DNA of 64,000 bases, from assembly GCF_037975245.1 (NCBI RefSeq), contig NC_092569.1:11766001-11830000 (forward strand), given 5' to 3'. Below the pieces are notes generated by a model that saw nothing but the letters and a program-made list of their open reading frames with translations, had not been told where the DNA came from and ran no database searches. Shown here piece after piece: positions 23,844 through 36,100 of the stretch (position 1 is its first letter; each line of letters starts with the position of its first letter). A program made the translations under genes and the position numbers. The DNA comes from Apostichopus japonicus (taxonomy: Eukaryota > Echinodermata > Holothuroidea > Aspidochirotida > Stichopodidae).

Positions 23844-26445
23844 TTAATTTAAAGCTGCTTAGACGAATCGAATAAGTATCAACATCAGAGCACGAATTGT
23901 ACAACGATACTGTGATTACGTCATCGACGGTATTAATATCAGTGACGGAAGATCAGCTTTTGTCACTTAGGTTTACATTTAGTTATCTTGATTAGAACTA
24001 GACAATTACTCAATCTTCCAGCAATATGTAACGTATACTTATACAGGAGATAAAGCTTGGCGTATAGCGTCTCCCTTTGTATTCAGTAAATACATTTTCA
24101 ATGCAGTTTATTTGCTTTACTTGATAACATATTATTTATTCCCAGGTAAAGCATACGCGCTATTGTTACTAGAAAGACTCTTTATGAATTCGAAAAGTAA
24201 TTAAAAAAAATATTGAATGTTCACAAAATATCACTAAAACGCAGATGCTCGTTATTCGGAGCAATGAATGGAGTTGAAATGTAAGCATTGTTATGACTCT
24301 GAAGAGAGAGACTGGTTAATTACCTACCTTACTGTAGATACATTATTGTTAAAATTGATTGAAGCAAATCATTTAAAAAAAATTGACTGGCAAGTTTAAT
24401 GACAATTATTCAATGAGCACCATTTTTTTCTTTGCACTTTCAAGTTCATTCTTATTAAACACATATCAGTATACCAATATAATGTAGATAAAAAATTGGT
24501 TCAAAATGTTGGTTATAAGCCTTGGAAATCAAGATATATCAATTTCAATTCAATGTTTGAATATGCCAATATGTCAAATGATATGTATTAATGAAGTAGT
24601 GCAATGGGTATTTTACCTAACACAGTAACTGTGGATATATATCTCTTCCTTTAGTTTTCTCTATAGTTTCAGTCTTCATAAATGTCATTTAATTATGCTG
24701 ACGTTTATGCTATTTGCATAAATTATGCCTTATTTTTTGACGGCGGGGTATATTGTGGGGTAGGTTGCTATAAGTAACTTCCAGTTAATTGGTTAAAATA
24801 ATCACTGCATTAAGTAAGTAATATTTTGTAGACCTCTATGAAGATACAACGAGAAAAATAAACTAAATTTGATACTTTTTCACTAACACAACAATGTAAT
24901 ATTGTTGTCATAATCAATAACCTACTGTCGAGAACGAGTGCTGTACCTAGTAACTAGTCTCAATTAGCATATAAGGTACATATTTCGACTGAATAACAGA
25001 AAGTTACGCCCTACAAGACATGTTGCGAGTTCTGGTGGTAACACTGTCGATTATCAATATAATTGTATGTATGGAAAGAATTACATTGGAAGGTTCAACA
25101 TAAAATGTGATGTTGTGAAAGTTACGTCATTCTATGTTCAACAAGAACTAAATGGAAGTAAGAACCAGTAAAAGCTTCAGATGTCGGTACTCCCTGTGGT
25201 TATCTTGGTAGTCCCCATAACTACAGTTTGGTAACAGCCGTGTTACCCCCCCCCCCCCGTTCTCTCCTGTCGTGTGCTTTCATTACCTTTGTCTGAAGTA
25301 CTCTGGTCTTCAGTCTGTTTAGCAACAACAACAAGTCACCAAGCGGATATGTACTATACATTTAAAGTATAGAATTAAATATATGCTAGTTATATTGCTA
25401 TTGTTCTGTCACAGTACTACAAACACTACATGTATTATTTTAAATTCACGTATCACCTCTGTAAAATGAGTAGCATACCTATAAGATATGATGGGTCGAT
25501 AATCGTGTGACACCAGTCATGGTTACATTTTCCAGAAATGACAATCAAACCCAGGAGGTTCAATACTTTATCCACTGCCCGAACCGCTATAACACGGTTA
25601 ATGCACAAATACTTATCATAACACCATGTCTCCTTAGTCACTTTTCTAGGTCTTCTGGTTTTTTCGCATGGACCTTGACCAGTGGAGAACGAGAAACGTG
25701 CACACCGCGGTTTTGAATACGATAGACGTAAACAAATTACCAGTCGTCCCACCATCTCTATAGTTACCTTACCAATGGTCATTTGCAGATTATACGCTAA
25801 ATACTGGAGAGATAGTAGCTTCCTTCATCATGTCTCACGCAATATCTCAGTTTTATTGAGCCTTACGCATTCGTCATTATACAATTGCCGAAAACAATTC
25901 AGACTGAGCTGTTACACTGATTTGATATTTACTGTGATAGCTATGTCTATATTTTGCTCTTTGTCTGTCCAAGAGAAAGAACTTCATTTATTCATCATTG
26001 AAGAACTTTATGACACGATAAATCTGACAACGATGTGTTTACTTTATCTCAATTGTGTACAATAGACTTTACCGGTGAAGCGTCTGTTTTACATTTTTTT
26101 TTTACAGTATTTTCTTTGAAAATATTATGAGCTTACATTATGGAAAAAAGGAACAATTCTAAAGTTGATATAATGGCGCTTCGTTCAGAGCAATCGCAGG
26201 TTTGTTTTTCACTTTCAATAAACGCCGTTCAATTAACCCAAACGGAGTAGTAAATTTGATATACCTCTTATAGACAATGTATGGACAATTTTTCTTGTAT
26301 TAAAGGGAATATAGAATACTTACCACTCTTACACGTACATACATTTTTAACTAAATGTTGGAAAGGAAATGTTGCGTTGGATGGCTTCTCTTCATTATTG
26401 GAAGACAGTGAACTTCATAAAGCCTTAAGTCATTATGTATAATAA
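23840..26445. other. No confident gene
   Basis: The copy A/B homology can be followed to 24475, where copy B reaches the window end. A C-run lies at 25247. A 109-codon minus-strand frame at 25453-25782 has spaced cysteines (GPCEK, ETWCYDKYLC, GKCNHDWC) but no family I recognise. Confidence 0.5.
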
Positions 26446-26815
<370 letters not shown>

Positions 26816-28340
26816 TGATATTTTAATGTTTAGAATGGAACGTCGTACTATTTTAGACAATGTAGATTTAAACTACTCACTTAATACTCTAAAGCCATAT
26901 GCAGTTTATAGTTTATTAACTTAAATAGGCATCAGTCTGTTGAATATGAATTAATATTATGAACAGGTTTCTTTTATGTCATTTCTCCTTTATTCACAGT
27001 ATTGACAAATCCTGGTTCTCCTAGCAACCTACGATATTTTTCCTTTTCATTTATCTTCTATTTTGCGTTTCATAATGGCGTCTTGTTTGAACTTCTCTAG
27101 GAACCTTCGATGTTGTGTTTGTTTGTAATATTCATTTCAGTTTTTATCATCTCCTCCTTTTCATGGATTTATTTTATATGCATCATGTACGGCTTATATG
27201 CAAACAATGAATTAACAATGAGGGAATCAACTAATAGTTTCAATTAATACGAAACATAGATTTGTTGGCCATAGGGTGTTTTAAATATGTACGAAAATAC
27301 GACTGTACACAATTCGGATGAATAGTAGCCATCCCCAACTTTCAATGAATAAAGCAGCGCTGTATTAAAAAAAATGATTGTGATCATATCAAGTTTAATT
27401 TATAATTTATAATTTGTTCATATCAAAGTAACACAGGAAGGAACAAAGATTAAAGATATAGATTGTCAGATTAGAGAAAAGATCCATGTCTGCTTTTCTA
27501 ATAGGTCTAATAGTTTGCAACACATATCTTGATGACATTTGATGTCCCCGACTGCGTTCCCCTTCTGTAACCCCTCCCCTCCCTCCCTCTCCCTCTCCAC
27601 GGAAACGAATATTACCTGACTACCTAGGCGGTTGCTCGATCACTTTGGTATATCATGAACAACGGTTTCAAATTCTCTATTAGTGACATTCTTGTCAGGA
27701 AAAAGGTAATGATCTACAGCCAAATATGTATTTATTCAAATCAGGTAAATTATACACCATATTGACCATTCATGGACTTGTTTTTTCTCGAATGATGAAT
27801 TTACGATTCCGAGTCCTTCACAACCTCGTGCAAGTCAGTGAATAATGAACTCGCGATTAAAATTGACATTTAGTAATATGAATAACTAAATAAGAAAAAT
27901 ATCCTATAACCAACGAGAATACGGACGGATTAAACCTGGAAACAACTTAGGTAGCATGCTCCATACAAATACACTAGTTGACTCACTGTACATACTAAAT
28001 CGCCGATAGCTTTCTAGGTCTCTAAGTCCTGTGATATGTCGTTTCACATGTGACGTATTATCATTGTTTGTTTAAGACACTAAGGTCACTAATTTTCCGT
28101 TTGTTGCCACTTTAGTAAATGTAAGACAGAATTAAATATTAATTCTTCCAAGTCAGAGCTTTGAAAGGTAATTCAACTTTTTTGTATTTAACCACCTGAT
28201 ACACACAGAGGATAGAGTTACTACTGTAAATCCATTTCGATGCATTTGTTGGGATTACAGATATCCTTAGTTCTTACTATAAACCTATAGTATCACATCC
28301 TACCGATTGAACAGATTCATCGACACGATCCAGCTTTTAC
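26816..28340. other. No gene seen
   Basis: AT-rich single-copy DNA with a CCCT-rich patch near 27575-27600. Confidence 0.55.
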
Positions 28341-29805
28341 TGTGGTACAAAACTTAGATAATAAGCAAATAATAAGCAAATATTTATATAGCGCTTTATG
28401 CAAAGGCCTCAAAGCGCTTAAAACAAGTACACAAATATGCAAGACAAATCACTGTAAATTTTGGAATAAATGTGTTTTTAAGAGACGCTTAAAACAGTCA
28501 ACCGATGGTGCATTGCGAATTGAAGATGGTAGATTGTTCCAGAGATGAGGTGCAGCAGAGATGAAGGCTCTTTCTCCATAAAACTTTGTGTTTGGGGTAT
28601 GGCTGGTGGCAAGAAGACACTTTGTAGACGAGCGAAGTTGGCGTTGAGGATGATACTGAGGAATTAAATTTGTAATGTAACCAGGAGCAAGGGAGTGTTG
28701 TGATTTGTACGTTAAGAGGAGGAGCTTATAAATTGACCGATGTTTTACTGGAAGCCAATGGAGTGATTGAAGCACTGGAGACATGTGATCATGACGCGAT
28801 GAACATGATATTAACCGGGCAGCAGAATTCTGAACAGTTTGAAGTTTTTTCAGTGTAGAGTCAGGAAGGCCAAATAAAAGGGAGTTACAGTAGTCAAGCC
28901 TGGGCATTATCAAGGAACATACAAGTTTTGTAGTGATATCTTTGGTTAAAAACTTCCGTATCCGGCTGATCTTCCGTACGGCATTGTATGATGATTTGCA
29001 AACAGCATTGACCTGTTGTTTCATGCTTAGATGGGGATCCAGTACAACTCCTAGACTTTTGACGTGCGTGGACGGAGTGATGGTAGTCTGATCAATTTTG
29101 ACTGAAATAGATTTGATTGTTGTGGATTTAAATTGCGAGGTAGCATGGAGGATTTCAGTCTTTGAGTCATTGATAAAAAGATTGTTTGATATAGCCCATG
29201 ATTTTACATCTTCAATACAGTTTTGGATTTTCTGAATAGCATCGGAACAATGATCAGGATGGAAAGATGTGAATAACTGAATGTCATCAGCATAAATAAC
29301 AGTTTGCATATTAGCTGAAATGATTAAATCATGCAATGGAGCTACATACAAGGTGTAAAGTAACGGCCCCAGAACTGAGCCTTGTGGGACTCCAGTTGCA
29401 AGCGTAACATCCTTTGACAGATTTTGATCCACAATAACACATTGGGTACGGTTTGCTAAGTATGATTTCATCCAATACAATGGGACTCCATCAACACCAT
29501 ATCTTTCATGCAAACGTGTTAAAAGTGTTTGGTGATTAATTGTGTCGAAGGCGGATGAGAAATCCAACAGGACTAGTAAAGCATCTTTACGCTCATCAAG
29601 GGCACAGAGAAGGCTATTCTGCACATAAAGTTGAGCAGTTTCTGTGCTGTAATTTGCTCGATATGCAGATTGCATTCTCGCATAGAGATCATTGTTTGAA
29701 AGATAATCTTGAAACTGTTTGCAAACAATACGTTCGATTAGCTTGGATAGATGGATAATAGTTACTGTAATCTCTGTGTGAATCCGTTGTTTTAAATTGA
29801 ATTAA
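28341..29805 (-). mobile_element. L2-type LINE, 5'-truncated with intact C-terminal RT reading frame
   Basis: An uninterrupted minus-strand frame (open from about 29805, first ATG at 29675, stop at 28449) encodes the reverse transcriptase fingers-palm-thumb. Homology starts at HLSKLIERIVCKQ, before the ATG. Motifs in order are MQSAYRANYSTETA, LDFSSAFDTINH, GVPQGSVLGPLLY, the catalytic YADDIQLF, SLGVVLD, and the C-terminal LWNNLPSSIRNAPS. The 3' tail contains AAAGCGCTATATAAATATTT and short TTATT-type repeats, which is characteristic of L2-clade elements. The 5' endonuclease domain and N-terminal RT are missing. Lack of stops in over 400 codons suggests a fairly recent insertion. Confidence 0.93.
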
Positions 29806-31757
29806 GTTCATGCACGTACGTTCTCAAAGAATACGTCTATACCATTAGAAGCCAGATTGTATCTGGAGTCACTATCTCGTAGTTATAGGCAGGGACGTAG
29901 CCAGGGGAGCAGTGGGAGCAACTGCTCCTCCCTTTCAGTGTCGAAAAAATGTTAAAAACTGTTGTTTTTTGCATGGTATTTTGTCAGTGCTCTTTTGATC
30001 TTGAATACTCGTCAGCTCCGTTGACTCGATTATAATCGTAATAGCACTTCGGCTTACTGATTCAGCTACTTAGTTTGGCAGATGCAGTTAGCTTAATTTA
30101 GCCTATAGCCTTTTACAAACCTACAGTTGGCTACTGCGTAATAAAATACATATAGCCTACCTAACTGCACTCGATGGAGTGTCACGAACCGTATGCACAA
30201 CGACGACGAAAACGTGCGTTTTCATCCTTTCTATGATTCGTCATAAGTTGTTGCACGAACAGCATGTTATGAAGCTTATTAAGCAATCGTACGTGATACG
30301 CGCTTCCTATAAATAATTATTACAGTGTTTCTTCTCTTAGCAAATTATCAACTTCTCTTAAATCTACTCAATTGTGGTTGGTACTAAGTACTTTGTAAAC
30401 TTGGGTTGCCTCAAATTGTCCAGATGTTAACATTCATACATTAGTCTTCCTTAGTCAGGGAATTTCAAAGATAGTATAGCCTATAGCTCTGATCAAAGTT
30501 AAAAAATACAATATTTTGATCAATTTAATGATTGTTATACTTTAATTTAAAGGTAGTGTTTTACATCCACTGGGCGGAATATTTGAACGAGAATCATTCA
30601 TTTGGCCTCGGCTGTCACACACAAGCTAACGTACTTAGCCTAAGCATACATTCTGACTCTGCATTGTTTTAAACATTACCAGATGTATTTGAATTTGCAA
30701 CAGTCTATGAGTGCCTCTCCCTTTTAATATATGCCCGGTAAACCTACATGAAGGGCACTAGGTCTATGTTATGTAATGCAGGACGCATAATTATGCGTAA
30801 TGAATTGATGCATTTTTACTTCTCTCTAAACATTAGAAACCGTATAATCTTATCATAATGATGTGAAATTCTGCTACAATATATGAAAGTTTATATTGTC
30901 CATCAGTGAAGTTCGTCAACTCTATTAAAGTCCAGACATTGGACAATAAACGAGAATCATCCTACTGGAAAATTTGTAAAAGAGCACTTTGTTTGTCTTT
31001 CTGATATAATATTGAAAAGAACAAAGAATTCAAACAGGAAACAAAATCTGCTGATAATTTGATATCATATGATAATGGTGAAACTGGCAAAACATTGCAC
31101 CAGATTGCATATAAGGACCTTCAATTGTTCAAAAATGTATCAATTAGATAGATCCCAAGAAAGGTCAATATATGTTTGTTCATGAAAAACATTTTCCTGA
31201 ATAGGATATGCCAGAGTTATCGAGAAACCAGCCAGCCAATCAGGTAATAGCCTTTTCCGGGGAAAGCAGTCGGGGATATCAAATTTCATTAAGTTATGTG
31301 ATGCAAACTATTATACCTTGGGATAGCTGACATGGCTCTTTTCTCAAATTTCACAATCTTTATCTTTAATCGCTCCTCCTTCCTGCGTTTTTTTTTTGTA
31401 ATTTGAGCAAAATATAAATCCCACTAGATATGGTCTTAATCGTTCCTGTCAATACAGCGCTGTTTTATTTATTGGCAGTTTAAGAAGGTATTTTTTAAAT
31501 TACTACTCATCCTTGAGTAAAGACGAATTTCATGACATATTTAAGTAACCTTATTGGCGAACAATCTATGTTTCATATTAAAATATCGAGCCAGTCAGCC
31601 ATTTAATTGTCTCCTCCCATCTTATTAACTGATTAACATATTAGCCTCCCACGATTCGTTAAACTTCCCTACTGCGCAGAGATTAGAAAAAGAGACCCAA
31701 CCTTTAGTGAATTGATGAATATGCATGAATCTCTTAAAAGCTCGACAACATATGGCA
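29806..31757. other. Intergenic DNA, no gene seen
   Basis: A possible single hAT-like end (CAGGGACGTAGCCAGGGG) at about 29892 has no visible partner. Otherwise this is AT-rich DNA upstream of gene B. Confidence 0.5.
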
Positions 31758-31758
31758 A

Positions 31759-31806
31759 TTTAAAAACCATGACATAGTACATGTACCGAACATTTTTAAT
31801 CAGACT
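31759..31806 (+). promoter_or_regulatory. Weak candidate core promoter of gene B
   Basis: TTTAAAAA (31759-31766) precedes an initiator-like TCAGACT (31800-31806), 30 nt before the start codon. The spacing of about 40 nt is longer than usual for a TATA box, so this is tentative. Confidence 0.2.
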
Positions 31807-31835
31807 CTGCTCAGATCTGAGAACAACTGAAAAAC

Positions 31836-31917
31836 ATGGCTGTTAAAGAAAATAGCATATGTTTCCAACACCTTCTTATTTTCATGGCATGTTTTGGTAC
31901 ATCTTTAGCAGCAGGCA
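31836..31917 (+). CDS. Gene B exon 1: signal peptide
   Basis: The ATG at 31836 is followed by a hydrophobic core (HLLIFMACFGTSLAAG) and donor GTGAGT, leaving phase 1. The small residues before the junction suit signal peptidase cleavage. An upstream ATG is not in frame with a longer signal. Confidence 0.82.
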
Positions 31918-33031
31918 GTGAGTATTCTTAATTTATATATTTTTTTCCGTTCCTTATCATGCATTTGACAACTGAAATAAAGTAAATATGCATACAGTCA
32001 GTAGCTTGAAACCTTATTCATTTACGATATATAGAATAAGAACTAGCGAGACCTTGATGTACTTGTAGCATAATCCACTTCTATTTTCAAATAAAACAGT
32101 TTGTTCTGTCAGCAGTGATGTGACGTTGTGTATATGGTGTAATTGGGGGATTGCTATACTCTGTTTTTTTTTTACTTGGTGTTTCTATGGTTACTCAAAG
32201 TTACGATATAACTTACGATAATGATTGTAATCGGAAATTTGGCACGAATATATCAAGGTATGTGACAAGAGTAAGTTTGTAGACGGAAACCTATATATCA
32301 ATTTATGTAATCAATAATAACGAATTAAAACGCACTTTTATGTTTAATAAAGAAGGAAGAAATCAAAGCAGCTCAGATATTTGACTACATGGTTTTGTGC
32401 ACAATAAAAATAAACATACGAAACAGATCTGGAACAACTTTGAATTCAAGAAATGAGTTAGAAACAGATGTAACTACACTTTCTACAATTTGAATTCAAC
32501 ATTCTGAGAAAAAAATTATGCTGAAAGCAAATCCGATCCTCTTGAAATGGTAATTCACCCTTCCGCTCCCACCCCAATCCTCCCGAAACGCGGACATGCT
32601 CCCGTGACAAACTTGTAATCATTAGTAAAGTCCAATGTGCCTTTTGTTTTGTCATTTCGCTTTTAGGATTGTGTAAATTTGCGGAGAAGTTTCCTGGTGT
32701 TGGAGGAAGTTGTTACAAAGGTCCAACAAATGGTAAGACTTTCATTTCTATAGTTCAACTAGATCTTGTGATTACAACATAATATACAATTTTCCATTCA
32801 TTTTCCTGCTATAGTTAAGGTTAAAGTACTAACAAGAAAACTTTATAAAGTTTATGGAATTTTGTTGAAATGGATGCGATCATCTGTTTTCTCATATTTT
32901 TACTTTGGGGAACATTCATACAACCAACAGCTTGAATCATCGGTTGAAAAGATATATTAGAGATGTTTAGAGATGTAGGCTACATACATTGGAGAACCAA
33001 GGATAATAAACGTTACATACATACCAATACG

Positions 33032-33103
<72 letters not shown>

Positions 33104-36100
33104 TTGGGTTTTTTGGGGGAATGAGCAATAAGTTCTTTCGATGGTTTGTTGAAACTATATCATTAACATATTGCTGATAATTGAAAGGATGATCGACAAA
33201 TGAAATCTTGTATATTTTGCATGATAATGCAGTTTCATAAGCATATTTTGTGACTGAGAGATGATCGTTAGATTTAATTTCGTCCGTGTATACAGTAGAG
33301 CAGACAATGGACCCAACTTTTATAGTCCTTTTCTAATTTAACTTGTCGTTAAAACTGTCGTTATGAAATGAGCTAAAACCAATTTAATAGCCATGGATCA
33401 GTATAATTCCACATTAATCTTTTGTTAACTTGATCGTATTGAAGAGAAATCCAGGTAAAGCACCTTTGACATAGTGTTTAGCTTGTTATTCAATTGGGAC
33501 GCAACTTCATGGATACGTAAAATCACATGGTACATCTTTTCTGTAAGCAAATTGACGTTTACCCCCACACTGATTAACACCTAACCATCAACTGTGGCAG
33601 CAGAAGCTTTTGCATTATGTCAAATACAATACTCGCTAAATCAGTTGGTCTAAAATCATTTACATGTTGGAGATTCTTCACTTGAAATTTGGAACAGGGA
33701 ATGTTAATGCCGTTTTCCACAGGCTAGGGATTTCACTATTTTGCAAGCTTTCATGGATATTTGATGTGTATATTGGGACTCATTCAGTAGAGAAACATGT
33801 AAATACGGACCAAGGGATGTTGTCCGATCCACAAGTAGTAATTTTTTATCCTTTTTTAATTGACGAGTTACTAAATTAACATCCTATTTAGGACAAACGC
33901 TGTTCATTTCAGGTAAACATAATGGGATATCGTTATTAACAGAGTCATTGAAACGTCAAACTAGAATTCAATAAGCATAAAGTGAGCATCTTTATGTGGA
34001 TATTTTATAATATGCCAGGAATTTTATATTTTGTCACTTGGTTAAGCGCCTTCTAATATCACTCAGAATGAAGGTATATTTTGGTCAATTTTGGGCGGAC
34101 GGGACTCTTACGCTCATAAGTTGCCCCCACCCCCCAGCCCCGCCTTCCCGTTTATTTAGTGGAACGGTCCCACAAAAATGAATTTCCTGGTTGATGCTAA
34201 TACTATCCTGGTTAATATCATGAAATATTTCACCTCTCCTGGTCAAATTTACCACACTTTTCCTGGTTAATGCTAATACTATCCTGGTAAATGTCATGAA
34301 ATATTTCACCTCTTTCCTGGTCAAATGAACAAACATTTCCTGGTTTGTGCTAATACTGTTGTGGTTAATATCATAAAATGTTCCACCTCTTTCCTGGTCA
34401 AATTAATCAACATTTCCTGGTTAATGCTAATACTATCCTGGTTAATATCATGAAATATTTCACCTCTCCGGGTCAAATTTACCACACTTTTCCTGGTTGG
34501 TGCTAATACTATCCTGGTTAATATCACAGAATATTGCACTCCTTTCTGGTTAAATTAAACAACATTTCCTGGTTGATGTCACCATTATCCTGGTTAATAT
34601 TAAACTGATTTTCCACCTCATTCCTGGTTAAATCACCCCTTTCCTTGTTAATACTATTTGGTATGCCACCTTATTCTCCATTTAAGTAGCAATGCATTCA
34701 AATTGAGAAAAAGCAAAACATAAATTATAAAATAACATCATCAATGTTACTGATAGCTAACTTTATTTGCATCTCCATTACTTTTGAATTTTGAGTACTA
34801 AGTGAACTTTCGCAATTTAGTTTAATTCATTCCTCAAATACTTATACAATGAATTAATATAAGAAATGCAATACTAAAAACAAAATTTTGAGGACATATT
34901 TACAGCATAACCATCGTCACATGCTGAAGCTCTGATTGCTCGACATCAACTGTGAAATGTAACAGGGATACCAAGACCTTGATCAGCACTTTTGCACAAG
35001 GATAACTTGAAAATCACTCGAACAGTTTTCAGTGTAGAACAAGAAATTCTCTTGAAAAACTTGATCAACGCCTCTCTCCCAATAACATTTGTTACGACAA
35101 AATTCAGCCCTGTGTCAGTAGCTTCTTTTCTTTAAAGGTATGCTGTATTAGCCGCAAATATGCTAGATATTCAAATGTGGTCACCTTTAGTCAGAATTTT
35201 TAAACTGTTTTTATTACAACCTTTGAGGAAATTTTCCCATTCAGCCATCTTGTGTGTTCCTTAAATATGTCTGAGACTAATTGGAGAGTAAAGACCTCCA
35301 GGAGGGTACTTTTTGAAAACTTCTTGCCATTATAGCGTGCTATAATTTGGGGCCTATACTGACTACCATTAAACTAGATAGGAAGGTCTTAGAAGATCTA
35401 TGTCCACATTGTTGTTGATTAGGATGACCTAATACCAAATTTATTGTTTTAATCTAATTATTTTCTTATTGGTAATTTATTCATATTTTTATTTGAATTA
35501 CAATTATATTTTACCACTTTGCACAGCCAAACCGAACATCTGCAAGACAATAATTAGGCTTCCAAAAATACCATTAACGTTTTGGTCATAAGCTCATCCT
35601 TGGACCTCACATACTTGTGCAAATCATTTTAACTCCATTAGAAAGTGGTAAGTTAAAGCTTATTATCATAACAAGAAAGATTAATTTGAAAAGATTTTGA
35701 GCAAACAGTTAAGTAGTTAAAGAATAGACCAAAGTGTCCTTGAACATGAACTTTCTGAAATTCTGAATGACCATAATTATGATCACGTTTTGCATTCATC
35801 AACATGTCCGTCCCAGGACTCAGAAGAAGCGTTTCAAAACAATTAACTAAACTGAACCCTAAATGACCTATGACATATAATTCCTGTGCACTTCCACATG
35901 TCTCTTCATCACAGGCCATCTCTATGCAAGTTTAATTAAAGTTCAGAGAGATGAATTGAAATGCAAAACATAATTTTTTTCTCATAAAAACAGCTACAAT
36001 CACATTCTTGATGTGCATCATCCAAGCCAAAGACATCATTCTACTACTGCAAAGCTGTGTTACTTGGTAGCCTCTCTCAATTTCTCATTTTTCACCTCTT

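Larger units (their letters stand above)
1..24475. repeat. Segmental duplication, copy A
   Basis: This stretch aligns collinearly and in the same orientation with about 42893-64000. Exons, introns, transposons and minisatellites recur in the same order, with only scattered substitutions. The main interruptions are a 2.27-kb hAT-like insertion (96-2361, only here), different microsatellites near 6.2 kb versus 47.4 kb, and a 1.8-kb segment (about 18947-20777) missing from copy B. The left end of the duplication lies outside the window. Confidence 0.95.

Noticed and set aside
29892-31400. Another hAT-like element starting CAGGGACGTAGCCAGGGG
   Set aside because: Only one end is visible. I found no matching right end or 8-bp duplication.
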